A DNA stretch of 64,000 nt, taken from the NCBI RefSeq assembly GCF_012911015.1, contig NZ_WVVV01000016.1:33604-97603 (forward strand), in the 5' to 3' direction. The DNA is from Chelativorans sp. ZYF759 (GTDB lineage: Bacteria > Pseudomonadota > Alphaproteobacteria > Rhizobiales > Rhizobiaceae). Under the pieces are notes generated by a model. It was not told the origin of the DNA, searched no databases, and saw nothing but the letters and a program-made list of their open reading frames with translations. Both the position numbers and the translations under genes were made by a program. Positions 17,466 through 25,788 of this stretch are shown piece by piece (the stretch's first letter is position 1; each line of letters opens with the position of its first letter).

Positions 17466-18779
17466 ATGCAGACGCATATCCCAACGACGCCCTTTGGGCG
17501 GCGAACGATGTCGCTTGGCATGATGGCAAGCCAAGCCCGTTCCAAGGCAATGCCGGATGGCGCGCAGGTCGAGAAATGGAAGGTGTTCCAGTCGATCCGC
17601 GAGGCCAAGGAACTGATTGGCGCAACGGACCGGTCGCTGACTGTCCTCAATGCCCTTCTGTCGTTCCATCACCACGACGAGCTCGCCGGTGACGGCAAGC
17701 TGATCGTATGGCCATCAAACGAGGCGCTGAAGGCCCGTTCCAACGGAATGCCGGCGACGACGCTGCGCCGACATCTCGCCGTGCTCGTCGATTGCGGCCT
17801 GGTCATTCGCCGCGACAGTCCCAATGGCAAGCGCTTCGCACGCAAGGGCAGGGGAGGGGAGATCGAACAGGCCTATGGCTTCGACCTTTCTCCGATCGTC
17901 ACGCGGGCTCAAGAGTTCAGGGACATGGCCGAGGCCATCCGTGCCGAGAAGAAGGCGTTTCGTGTTGCCAGGGAGCGCCTGACGCTTCTGCGTCGCGATA
18001 TTGTCAAGCTCATCGAGACTGGCATCGAAGAGGGGGTTCCTGGCAATTGGGGCCGGGTCCAGCAGGCCTACCAGGCGATCGTCGGCCGTCTGCCGCGCTC
18101 GGCGCCAAAGCAGCTCATCGACGACATCTGCGTCGATCTGCACGGCCTCTACACCGAGATACTAGAGGTATTGGAATCATTCACAAAAACACAGAATATG
18201 GACGCCAATGAGTCCCATTCTGGTCGCCACATACAGAATTCAAAACCAGACTCCATATCTGAATCTGAAGTTGGCTCTGGAAAAGAAAATGAAGCGGGCA
18301 GCAGCGCCGCGGAAACCGACAACGTACGCAGCCTCCCGAAGCGGGATCTGCCATTGGGAATCGTGCTGGAAGCGTGCCCAAGCCTGCGTGAGTTGGCGCA
18401 AGGCGGCGATATTCGCCATTGGCGGGACTTTCTGGCGACGGCTGAGCTTGCCCGCCCGATGCTGGCGATCAGTCCGAGCGCCTGGAGCGACGCCCGGGAG
18501 GTCATGGGTGAGCAGCATGCGGCGATCACGCTGGCGGCCATCTATCAGCGAGCCGCTCAGATCAACAGTCCGGGTGGATATCTGCGCGGCCTGACTGAGC
18601 GGGCGAGGGCGGGCAAATTCTCCACCTGGCCGATGATCATGGCGCTGCTCAACGCAGGCCTCAAGGCGCAAAATTCGTCTGAAACCAGCGCCGGGCCTGC
18701 AAAAGTACCCGATGATGACAGCCCACGCCTGCAGGTTTCGGATTCGCTGCTGAAGTCCTTGCAGAAGCCGAGACGATGA
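17466..18779 (+). CDS. repC: replication initiator RepC
   Basis: 437 residues. Initiator protein specific to repABC plasmids; it binds the origin inside its own gene. The N-terminus MQTHIPTTPFGRR is diagnostic. The N-terminal domain has a winged-helix DNA-binding part (LIVWPSNEALKARSNGMPATTLRRHLAVLVDCGLV), then a linker, then a C-terminal helical domain. A ribosome site is weak and lies in the area controlled by the antisense RNA. Its 3' end is 8 bases from the convergent serine-recombinase gene. Confidence 0.97.
   Translation: MQTHIPTTPFGRRTMSLGMMASQARSKAMPDGAQVEKWKVFQSIREAKELIGATDRSLTVLNALLSFHHHDELAGDGKLIVWPSNEALKARSNGMPATTLRRHLAVLVDCGLVIRRDSPNGKRFARKGRGGEIEQAYGFDLSPIVTRAQEFRDMAEAIRAEKKAFRVARERLTLLRRDIVKLIETGIEEGVPGNWGRVQQAYQAIVGRLPRSAPKQLIDDICVDLHGLYTEILEVLESFTKTQNMDANESHSGRHIQNSKPDSISESEVGSGKENEAGSSAAETDNVRSLPKRDLPLGIVLEACPSLRELAQGGDIRHWRDFLATAELARPMLAISPSAWSDAREVMGEQHAAITLAAIYQRAAQINSPGGYLRGLTERARAGKFSTWPMIMALLNAGLKAQNSSETSAGPAKVPDDDSPRLQVSDSLLKSLQKPRR
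18160..18305. other. probable oriV, AT-rich stretch inside repC
   Basis: Within repC, around residues 232-280, base use changes to an AT-rich, low-complexity tract (runs such as TTCACAAAAACACAGAATATGG and GGAAAAGAAAATGAAG when read in parts). In repABC plasmids studied so far the replication origin is an AT-rich region in the middle of repC, so this is the best candidate. The limits are approximate. Confidence 0.6.
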
Positions 18780-18787
18780 TGCGCGGT

Positions 18788-19741
18788 TCACCCTCCAGCG
18801 GGACCAGCGTCGCTCTCCGCGTCCTCGGCAATCAGGCCGGTCCGTCGGGCGCGGTCGATGAGGTTCTTGACCGAGGAGGGCGACCATTTCGTGCCGCCAC
18901 GCGGCGTGCGCTCGTGAAGCCGTTCGAGCTGGCCAGCGATTTCGCGAAGCGTGAGATCCGGGTTCGAGGAATGAATACCGGCAACAAGTGTCATCAGCCG
19001 ATCCTCGGGAAGCCGCGGCGGAGATTTTCGGAGCAGGGCCGGGTCCGCCAAACGCTCGGCAACCAGCCACTTCACGGCGCGCCGAAGCCGCTCCGGAGTC
19101 CAGTCGAGACCCCGCTGCTTGAGGACACGCGCGATATCGTCCCATGTATGATCGGGGCGCATGCGCCGGACCGTCGGAAGCCACTGGTTGGCGTTCGCCT
19201 GGATACGAGCTCCATAGGCTGCTTTCTGTGCGGCTGTCATTTTGGCCAGCACGTCGGGCCGGCGCTCGCGGATACCAGGATTGCCCGGGAGTCGGCCTTT
19301 CGCCTTGGCTGCCTGGATGCCGGCCTTTGTGCGTTCCGAAATCAGCGCGCGTTCGAGCTGGGCGACGGCGCCAAGGACCTGCAGCGAGAACATTCCCTGC
19401 GGCGTCGTGGTGTCGATAGGATCGCGCAGAGATCGGAAATGCGCTCCCTTTGCCGTCAGATCCTCAATTACCTCAAGCAAATGGCTGACGGAGCGCGCCA
19501 GGCGGTCGAGTCGAACCACAACGAGGGTGTCACCGGCGCCGATCTCGCGCACAAGCCTGGCGAGGGCGGGGCGGGTTCGTGAGGCGCCGGAACCATGCTC
19601 TTGGACGATTGTGTCGCATCCGGCCGACCGTAGCTCGATCTCCTGCGCTTCCGTCGCCTGTTCGTCCGTGGAGACGCGCGCATAGCCGATAAGCCGACCC
19701 TGTGGTCGACGAGAGGAGGGATTGCGCGGCGTTTTGGCCAT
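18788..19741 (-). CDS. serine recombinase of the resolvase/invertase family
   Basis: 317 residues. Site-specific recombinase with the N-terminal resolvase domain: GYARVSTDEQ with catalytic Ser24, and the second motif VVVRLDRLARS with the conserved Arg pair. The usual Hin-type helix-turn-helix is replaced by an extended 150-residue C-terminal part with two winged-helix-like stretches (HTWDDIARVLKQRGLDWTPERLRRAV and LTLREIAGQLERLHERTPRGGTKWSPSSVKNLIDRAR). It is convergent with repC. Transposon 1 (19755-23728) has inserted 13 bases before its start codon, which must cut the gene from its native promoter; it lies outside that transposon, so it is not the transposon's own resolvase. It could resolve plasmid multimers. 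Confidence 0.9.
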   Translation of the reverse strand: MAKTPRNPSSRRPQGRLIGYARVSTDEQATEAQEIELRSAGCDTIVQEHGSGASRTRPALARLVREIGAGDTLVVVRLDRLARSVSHLLEVIEDLTAKGAHFRSLRDPIDTTTPQGMFSLQVLGAVAQLERALISERTKAGIQAAKAKGRLPGNPGIRERRPDVLAKMTAAQKAAYGARIQANANQWLPTVRRMRPDHTWDDIARVLKQRGLDWTPERLRRAVKWLVAERLADPALLRKSPPRLPEDRLMTLVAGIHSSNPDLTLREIAGQLERLHERTPRGGTKWSPSSVKNLIDRARRTGLIAEDAESDAGPAGG

Positions 19742-19891
19742 TTGGACCGCCTGATGTCAGTTGTCAAAGTTAGCTTCAATGCGGAGCATGGAAGATCAAT
19801 ATCTTAGCGAAGGTTATGGTCACAGCAATCGGCTCCTGATTCCCCATAGTTGTCTTCACTATGTAGCACAAACTGCCCATACTTCCCTTCA

Positions 19892-21616
19892 ATGTCGCCG
19901 ATTCGGTTGCCGGCAAGGGAGGGACGTCGAGAGGTGGAGGAGCACGCTGATCAGATTGCCGAACGCGGTACGCTCGGGCTGTCTGCAGATGAGCGGCAAG
20001 AGGCGCAGCGCCGCTATCCGGTAGTAGCTCCGTTGGCGGCTCAGGAACTGGTCTCAGCCGCCGATGCGCGGGGCGCGGCCGCTCTTTTGGGGATGAGCAC
20101 CCGATCGATCTACACGCTCGTCGCCCGGTTTCGGGCCTCAGGTGGGTTGATGAGCTCGCTGGCACCCGGAAAACCATCCGGTGGTCGAGGCCGATCCAGA
20201 ATGCCGGCGCGGGTGGACGATATTGTCACCGCCGCAATCTACGACACCTACCTGACGCGGCAGAAGCGTCGGATCGTTCGGGTTGTCGAGGAGGTCCAAC
20301 TTCGCTGCAAGAAGGCCGGATTGCCTGCTCCCTCGGCGAAAACGATCCGCCGTCGTCTGGAGACGATTCGGGCTGAAGAGGTAGCGATGCGTCGTGACGG
20401 CCCGCGCAGCAGCGCAGCAAGGCGGCTGACGTCGGCCGCGGGCCATGGACCACTTCCGAGGGGACCGCTCGACATCATTCAGATCGATCACACACCGGTC
20501 GATATCATTCTGGTGGACGAAATCAGCCGCCTTCCGGTCGGGCGGCCGTGGCTGACCGTGGCGATCGACGTCTATAGCCGTTGCATCACCGGCTTTCTGG
20601 TCTCGTTCGAGGCGCCGTCCGCAACGAGTGTCGGTTTGTGCCTCGCCCACACTGGCGTTGACAAGAGCACCTATCTCGACGGCTTGGGTCTCGATACAGA
20701 GTGGCCGATCGCAGGTGTCCCGCGTCTCCTGCATCTTGATAATGCTGCGGAATTTCATGGCGAGGCTCTCGCGCGCGGCTGCCAGCAGCATGGGATCGGC
20801 CTGGAATACCGCCCGAAGGGCCAACCTCATTTCGGCGGCGTAATCGAACGTCTGATCGGTACATTGATGGGCCTGGTGCATGATTTGCCCGGCACGACGT
20901 TCTCAAATACGACCGAACGGGGAACCTATGACAGCGATGCAGCTGCGGTTCTTACATTGTCCGAGCTGGAGCATTGGCTGGCTCTGGTGATCAGCGGACG
21001 CTACCATCACGAAGTCCACGAAGGGATCATGGAGCCGCCGCTCGCGCGGTGGAAGCATGGTGTTGCTGAGCATGGAGAGCCTCGACCAGTCGCCAATAGT
21101 CGCGAATATCTGGTCGATTTCCTGCCTGTCGTTCGCCGGACGATCCAGCGGGACGGCTTCACGCTTGATCACATTACTTACTATTCCGACGTTCTGCGCC
21201 CGTGGATCGCAAACAGGGATCGCTGCCGGTCCTTCCTGATCCGCCGCGATCCTCGCGATCTGTCGCAGATATTCGTGCTCGAGCCAGGCGGCCGCAGCTA
21301 CGTGACGGTGCCTTGCCGACGTCTGGAAAGGCCCGGAATCTCGCTTTTTGAGCATCGCCAGGCCATTCGAACGATCAGGGCAGGCGGTCGCGCCCAGGTC
21401 GATGAAGAGGTCATCTTCAGGACGATCGAGCAGCAGCGCGGGCTGGTGAAGGCCGCGGCGAAGAAATCCAGAGCGGCCCGGCGCCATCTGGCGCGACAGA
21501 CGCCGGTCCGAGAAACATCGGTGGATCGCGCGGCTGTCATGCCGACGATCAAAAACGAGCTCGCCGGCGATGATCAGGCTGCCGACTCGGCGCCATTTCC
21601 GATGGAAAGATGGTGA
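19892..21616 (+). CDS. tniA: TniA-like DDE transposase (Mu/TnsB type)
   Basis: 574 residues from ATG 19892; earlier in-frame codons lie closer to the transposon end and no clear ribosome site decides the start. Helix-turn-helix region near residue 65 (AADARGAAALLGMSTRSIYTLVARFRASGG). The RNase H-type core has its three acidic residues in IIQIDHTPVD, LHLDNAAEFHG and FGGVIERLIGT. A Mu-transposase C-terminal beta barrel follows (DVLRPWIANRDRCRSFLIRRDPRDLSQIFV), then a basic tail likely to contact TniB. It catalyses strand transfer at the transposon ends. Its stop codon overlaps the tniB start. Confidence 0.92.
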   Translation: MSPIRLPAREGRREVEEHADQIAERGTLGLSADERQEAQRRYPVVAPLAAQELVSAADARGAAALLGMSTRSIYTLVARFRASGGLMSSLAPGKPSGGRGRSRMPARVDDIVTAAIYDTYLTRQKRRIVRVVEEVQLRCKKAGLPAPSAKTIRRRLETIRAEEVAMRRDGPRSSAARRLTSAAGHGPLPRGPLDIIQIDHTPVDIILVDEISRLPVGRPWLTVAIDVYSRCITGFLVSFEAPSATSVGLCLAHTGVDKSTYLDGLGLDTEWPIAGVPRLLHLDNAAEFHGEALARGCQQHGIGLEYRPKGQPHFGGVIERLIGTLMGLVHDLPGTTFSNTTERGTYDSDAAAVLTLSELEHWLALVISGRYHHEVHEGIMEPPLARWKHGVAEHGEPRPVANSREYLVDFLPVVRRTIQRDGFTLDHITYYSDVLRPWIANRDRCRSFLIRRDPRDLSQIFVLEPGGRSYVTVPCRRLERPGISLFEHRQAIRTIRAGGRAQVDEEVIFRTIEQQRGLVKAAAKKSRAARRHLARQTPVRETSVDRAAVMPTIKNELAGDDQAADSAPFPMERW

Positions 21617-22518
21617 TGAGTGATCTCAGCCACCTTCCCCTCGATCTGCAAGAGATCGCCGCCGGGGACAATGCGCAACGAATTGCCTTCATCCGTGGCC
21701 AGTGGTGGATCGGCTACCCGCAGGCACAGGCGTCGCTCGATCTGCTCGGCGCCGCGATTGAGAACGAGCCAGGCCGCGTGCGGCCGCAATGTTTTCTCGT
21801 GCTCGGGCCGACAAACAACGGCAAGTCGATGATCATCGAGAAACTCCGACGCGATCATACGCCGCCTGTCTTGCCCGGTCGTGACGAGGAAAACATCCCC
21901 GTTGTCGTAGTGCAGATGCTCACCGATCCGGGCGTTGCGCGGTTCTACCAGCATCTTCTTGAGATTTTGGGATCCCCGGTTCGAAGAACGGCCCGCAAAC
22001 ATGATCTCGAAGCGCTGGCGTTATCGATCCTCAAGAGGGTTGGCGCACGAATCCTCATCATCGACGAATTGCACAATCTTCTGGCGGGCACCGTACCGGC
22101 ACAGCGGGAATTCCTCAATTTGTTGCGGTTTCTCGGCAACGAGCTGCGAATCCCGATTGTCGGGGCAGGGACGAAGGACGCCTATCTCGCCATCCGCACC
22201 GATTCGCAGCTTGAGAACCGGTTTCATCCGATCATCCTGCCGGTGTGGGTGGAGGGCGACGAACTCAACCGGCTGCTTCAGAGCTTTGTGGCGACGTTCC
22301 CGCTTCGCAAGCCGTCGTTTCTCAGCTCGGCCGAGCTGCAGCGGTGGATTTTGGCCCGCACAGGCGGGACGATCGGCGAAATAGCGGCGCTGTTGCGTTC
22401 GGCGGCTGTCGCCGCGGTTGAAAGCGAGGAAGAGGCGATCAATCAGCGATCACTTCGTCTGATGAAATACCAGGGGCCGGCAGAACGCCGACGCCTCACC
22501 GAGAAGCTTCTGGTCTGA
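21616..22518 (+). CDS. tniB: TniB-like AAA+ ATPase, transposition regulator
   Basis: 300 residues from the ATG at 21616 that shares bases with the tniA stop (ATGA). Walker A GPTNNGKSM near residue 69 and Walker B ARILIIDELHNLL near residue 150, then sensor motif NRFHPIILPVW. TniB/TnsC-type ATPases form filaments on target DNA and pass it to the transposase. Second gene of the three-gene operon. Confidence 0.92.
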   Translation: MSDLSHLPLDLQEIAAGDNAQRIAFIRGQWWIGYPQAQASLDLLGAAIENEPGRVRPQCFLVLGPTNNGKSMIIEKLRRDHTPPVLPGRDEENIPVVVVQMLTDPGVARFYQHLLEILGSPVRRTARKHDLEALALSILKRVGARILIIDELHNLLAGTVPAQREFLNLLRFLGNELRIPIVGAGTKDAYLAIRTDSQLENRFHPIILPVWVEGDELNRLLQSFVATFPLRKPSFLSSAELQRWILARTGGTIGEIAALLRSAAVAAVESEEEAINQRSLRLMKYQGPAERRRLTEKLLV

Positions 22519-22520
22519 GG

Positions 22521-23684
22521 ATGGCGACAAGGCTGCCTATTCATCCTCAGCCATTGCCGCAAGAAGCTTTGTCTTCATGGCTGTGGCGGCTCGCCGATGC
22601 ATATGACATGGGCGCCGGAGAATTCGCCGAAGCTGCCTTGGGGATAAAGAGACCTGATATCGAACTGGTGGATTTCTGGCCATCAGCTTCTTTGATCCAG
22701 AAGCTGGCGGAACGCACGGGTGTTACTGCCGACCGGATCCGTGCCATGACGATGGCGGCATATGTGCCCTATCTGGTCGACAGTCTGGCGTCGCGAGGCG
22801 ACATCTTCCCCACCTATTGCTGTCAGTTTGGCGTCTTGGAAAACCCGGTGTTGCGGGTACGATCGTTACAGGCTGCCTGGTGGCTCCCCTGGATCTCGGG
22901 CGATCTCGCCGATGGCAAAATGATTGGGTGTGTCGACTGCCTGCGAAGCGATCGGCATCGGTTCGGCCGGCTGCATTGGCGAGCGAGCTGGATGGCGAGT
23001 TGCCCGAAGCACGGCATCCTGCTGCAAGCAGCCAGTTCAGCCGAGCAATCCGGATATCCTGGTCCTCAAGAAGCCGCAGCAGAGCTCGTTTCGCTTGACG
23101 GCATGACCCTGCAGGCCGTTACGAAGGGCAGGGTACAATTGCCCGGTGGTCGCATTGTTCACGGTGGCCTTTGGCTTCGTGTTCTGCGTGGCGTTATCGA
23201 CGAGATTTGCCGGCCGCGCCGCATGAAGGATGCGGTCCGTCCGATAATTGAGGCCGCGTGGGAAGCAGCAGGCCTCCCCTATCGCCATGCCCTGGGGCGC
23301 TGGGGCATTTACGAGAAGTTGGGTCGTTTGGAGCGGGCGAATGTGCTGAAAGTCGCTGCCTTAGCCATGCGACCGCTGATCAGGGCGGGCTTCCAGCCTT
23401 TGAAAGTATCCTCGCGCCCATTGGAGGCTGAAGCGTCACGGGCCGTCTCGCCTGCCGTTCTCGTGCGAGATTTCCAGCTGATGCCCATCGAAATCGAGAA
23501 CATCACCATGCTGGCCCGTGAAAACGATGATGTTGCGATCGATCTGCGCCGGATGCTCAATCATCAGCCGCGCAGTGCACGGTTCGTCGCTCAAACGGAC
23601 GAAGCCCTCAAAAGCTTGGGAATTCCGGTGTTGGCGCCGCTTCTCGTTGCCGGGACTCCTGATCGCACCGGTCAGCCCTACTGA
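22521..23684 (+). CDS. tniQ: TniQ family target-selection protein
   Basis: 387 residues, starting 2 bases after tniB. TniQ N-terminal domain begins with PLPQEALSSWLWRLADAYDM. A zinc-finger-like cluster CVDC (about residue 137) ... CPKH (about residue 162) is kept. TniQ/TnsD-type proteins choose target sites and recruit the ATPase. Last gene before the right end of transposon 1, 29 bases away. Confidence 0.9.
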   Translation: MATRLPIHPQPLPQEALSSWLWRLADAYDMGAGEFAEAALGIKRPDIELVDFWPSASLIQKLAERTGVTADRIRAMTMAAYVPYLVDSLASRGDIFPTYCCQFGVLENPVLRVRSLQAAWWLPWISGDLADGKMIGCVDCLRSDRHRFGRLHWRASWMASCPKHGILLQAASSAEQSGYPGPQEAAAELVSLDGMTLQAVTKGRVQLPGGRIVHGGLWLRVLRGVIDEICRPRRMKDAVRPIIEAAWEAAGLPYRHALGRWGIYEKLGRLERANVLKVAALAMRPLIRAGFQPLKVSSRPLEAEASRAVSPAVLVRDFQLMPIEIENITMLARENDDVAIDLRRMLNHQPRSARFVAQTDEALKSLGIPVLAPLLVAGTPDRTGQPY

Positions 23685-23843
23685 AGTCAGCTTTGTCCCG
23701 CCAGTGCAGTCCACTGTGACAAATGACACCTGAGAGAGCATTTGCGAGCGGATCTCCAAAACCAGAGGATAGGGATAACCGATCCGTTGAAGGTGTCTTT
23801 TGGGGTGAGTCGGCCATTGACTCTGGCCTAGCGCCGTCGCATA

Positions 23844-23862
23844 TATAACCCATTGGGTTATA
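23844..23862. promoter_or_regulatory. perfect 19-bp palindrome, operator of the RelE/HTH toxin-antitoxin pair
   Basis: TATAACCCA-T-TGGGTTATA, perfect 9-bp arms around one base, ending 8 bases before the toxin start codon. It also contains TATAAC/TTATA boxes that could serve as a -10. Type II antitoxins with a helix-turn-helix bind such palindromes to repress their own operon, so this is most likely the operator. Confidence 0.75.
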
Positions 23863-23870
23863 GGAAGCGT

Positions 23871-24209
23871 ATGCAGACCGTTGCCGAAACACCGTTGTTC
23901 ATCAAGCAGGCGGCGGAGCTGTTCAGCGACGATGAGCGAAAGGAACTGATCGACTTCCTTGCGGCCAATCCGCAGGTCGGCGATGAAATCCCGGGTGCTG
24001 GTGGCGTTCGAAAGATGCGGTTCGGAGCCAAAGGCAAGGGAAAGCGTGGCGGCGCCAGGGTCATCTACTACTGGTACAGCGATGACGCGCCGATCTATGC
24101 GCTGCTGGCATATGGCAAGAATGAAAAGGTCGACCTGAAGCCGGACGAGGCAAAAGCGGTTGCCGCCTTCGCGAGGGCGATCAAGGCGGCGAACAGGAGC
24201 AGGACATGA
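23871..24209 (+). CDS. RelE/HigB-type toxin of a type II toxin-antitoxin pair
   Basis: 112 residues from ATG 23871 with AGGAAG upstream. The sequence FIKQAAELFSDDERKELIDFLAANPQVGDEIPGAGGVRKMRFGAKGKGKRGGARVIYYWYSDDAPIYALLAYGKNEKVDL is that of the RelE-like family often paired with NadS-type antitoxins; the Arg-rich core and the C-terminal YGKNEK motif fit mRNA interferases. Toxin comes before antitoxin and the two overlap by 4 bases. Confidence 0.88.
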   Translation: MQTVAETPLFIKQAAELFSDDERKELIDFLAANPQVGDEIPGAGGVRKMRFGAKGKGKRGGARVIYYWYSDDAPIYALLAYGKNEKVDLKPDEAKAVAAFARAIKAANRSRT

Positions 24210-24547
24210 GCGAGATGACGAAATTCGGCGCTGATCTGATCCAGGCCATGTCGGAAGCTTTGGCGCATGCTCAGGGTAAGGACGTTCCCGGCGTCAAGGT
24301 GCATAGTGTTGACGTTGGTGCGGTCGACGCAAAAGCGATCCGCAAGAAGCTCGACCTGACCCAGGATGAGATGGCAGTGGTCCTTGGGACCAGCCCTTCC
24401 GGCTACAAGAAATGGGAGCAGGGCAAACGGCAGCCGAGTGGCGCCGCCCGCACACTGCTTCGTGTCATGGACCGAGAGCCGGAGGCGGTACTGCGCGCGC
24501 TGTCGTCGTCTGATGCAGCGCCAGAAAACAAGGAAGCTGCGCACTGA
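24206..24547 (+). CDS. HTH (Xre-type) antitoxin partner
   Basis: 113 residues; ATG overlaps the toxin stop (ATGA). The C-terminal half holds an Xre helix-turn-helix (IRKKLDLTQDEMAVVLGTSPSGYKKWEQGKRQPSGAARTLLRVM) of the NadS/HigA kind, and the N-terminal half would mask the toxin. It is expected to bind the palindrome at 23844-23862. Confidence 0.88.
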   Translation: MSEMTKFGADLIQAMSEALAHAQGKDVPGVKVHSVDVGAVDAKAIRKKLDLTQDEMAVVLGTSPSGYKKWEQGKRQPSGAARTLLRVMDREPEAVLRALSSSDAAPENKEAAH

Positions 24548-24564
24548 GTAGGGGAGGGGGCTTT

Positions 24565-25689
24565 TCAGAGCCCACTCGCCTTGGTGAGATTGACCCTGAA
24601 GCGATCGCGCCGGCGCTGATATTTTCGGGTCATTTCGGCCGAGGCGTGGCCAAGCTGTTTTTGCACATAGCGCTCGTCGACCTCGGCCGATGAGGCGAGG
24701 CCGGCGCGCAGCGAATGGCCGCCAAACAGTTTTTGGCGCTCGCCTTCCGAAAGATCGCCTCGCACGCCGGCGGCCAGCGCGGCCCGCTTGACGAGGCGGG
24801 CGACCTCCTGGTCGTTGAGGCGCTCGGCGCCGACCTTTTTGCCTTGTCCTGTCACCCTGCGGAACAGTGGGCCGTGGATGATGCGGGCAAACTTGATCCA
24901 GCTTTGCAAGGCCACGACGGGGCAGGTGGCGTCGGACGAGCCGCGACCGATCTCGACCTCGCGCCAGCCGGTTTTTCCCCGAAGGGTCACCAGCAGGCCC
25001 TTGTCGGGGAAAACTTCCACCCAGCCACGGCCGTCCTCGGTCTGGTCGCGGCCGGCATCGAAGCCGACAATCTCGGAACGGCGCAGGCCGCCGGCAAAGC
25101 CCAAAAGCAGCATGGCGCGGTCGCGCAACCCTCTGAGCGTCCCACGATCCAATGTCTCCAGCATGGCGATCAAGTCTTCCGGCAGGATCGCTTCCTTCTG
25201 ACGGGGTGGGGCGGCATGTTTGTTGCGGATTCCGGCCATCACCGTCGCGATATGACGGTCCTTGCGGTCGAGTGGATGGCCGCGCTGCGCAAAATTCCAG
25301 GAGAGCGAAGAAAGCCGGCGCTCGATCGTCGCCACCGATTTTTTCTCTCCGGTCGCCGTGCCAGCGTCCGTGCCGGAGGCGAGCGCGGTAATGTAAAGCC
25401 CGACCACCTGCGGATCGGGCGGCATGAGCGAAAAACCCTGGCGGCGGCACCAGCTGGCAAAATGGCGCCAGTCGGCGGCATAGGCGCGGCGGGTGTTTTG
25501 GGAACTGGCTGCCTCGACATAGTCGCGCGCCCGACCGGCGAGACCTTCCAGATGACCAGGAAGTCGCTTGGCGTCTCCTGTCTGGGCGGGCGGGGCAGGG
25601 GAGGGGGACATATCTGCGTCGACCGTCTGCCGGCCCATTGCCATCACCACATCGATGATGTCGGGAAGATCGTCCTCGTCAGGATTCAT
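24565..25689 (-). CDS. tyrosine recombinase/integrase
   Basis: 374 residues. Core-binding (SAM-like) domain at about residues 48-150 (YVEAASSQNTRRAYAADWRHFASWCRRQG) and catalytic domain with Arg in GGLRRSEI (about 200), HSLRAG (about 325), LGHAS (about 347) and the nucleophile Tyr in MTRKYQRR (about 356). All catalytic residues are present, so it should be active. It is divergent from the TacAT pair. Integrases of this kind are frequent next to DUF1403 and ScpB genes on rhizobial plasmids; here transposon 2 separates them. Confidence 0.92.
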   Translation of the reverse strand: MNPDEDDLPDIIDVVMAMGRQTVDADMSPSPAPPAQTGDAKRLPGHLEGLAGRARDYVEAASSQNTRRAYAADWRHFASWCRRQGFSLMPPDPQVVGLYITALASGTDAGTATGEKKSVATIERRLSSLSWNFAQRGHPLDRKDRHIATVMAGIRNKHAAPPRQKEAILPEDLIAMLETLDRGTLRGLRDRAMLLLGFAGGLRRSEIVGFDAGRDQTEDGRGWVEVFPDKGLLVTLRGKTGWREVEIGRGSSDATCPVVALQSWIKFARIIHGPLFRRVTGQGKKVGAERLNDQEVARLVKRAALAAGVRGDLSEGERQKLFGGHSLRAGLASSAEVDERYVQKQLGHASAEMTRKYQRRRDRFRVNLTKASGL

Positions 25690-25706
25690 GAGGAAGCCTC
25701 AAGATT

Positions 25707-25763
25707 GTGCGCATTCAATGAGTACGCACTTGCCATCGGGGCAGGCAAGGCGTATCTTGCCTG
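25707..25763. promoter_or_regulatory. two dyads in the integrase/TacAT divergent promoter region
   Basis: Dyad A, 25707-25729: 11-base arms (GTGCGCATTCA and TGAGTACGCAC around one A) matching at 9 of 11. Dyad B, 25742-25763: CAGGCAAG (25742-25749), spacer GCGTAT, CTTGCCTG (25756-25763), perfect 8-bp arms. They lie between the starts of the integrase and the antitoxin. Likely operators for the antitoxin; dyad B also has the arm-6-arm geometry of a tyrosine-recombinase core site. Confidence 0.55.
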
Positions 25764-25788
25764 GATAGGCAATTCCAGGATCAAAACC

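Larger units (their letters stand above)
19755..23728 (+). mobile_element. minimal tniA-tniB-tniQ transposon 1 (Tn402/Tn5053-like), complete
   Basis: 3974 bases. The left end TGTCAGTTGTCAAAGT (19755-19770) and right end, read inward as TGTCATTTGTCACAGT (23728-23713), match at 14 of 16 bases and start with TGT as in Mu/Tn7/Tn402-type elements. Both are flanked by the direct repeat CCTGA (19750-19754 and 23729-23733), a 5-bp target duplication as expected of this class. It encodes only TniA, TniB and TniQ: no resolvase and no cargo. The intact duplication means the insertion is fairly recent and complete. Confidence 0.92.

Noticed and set aside
18788..23728. Serine recombinase as the resolvase (TniR) of transposon 1
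   Set aside because: The transposon's left terminus and target duplication (19750-19755) lie between the recombinase and tniA, so the recombinase is outside.
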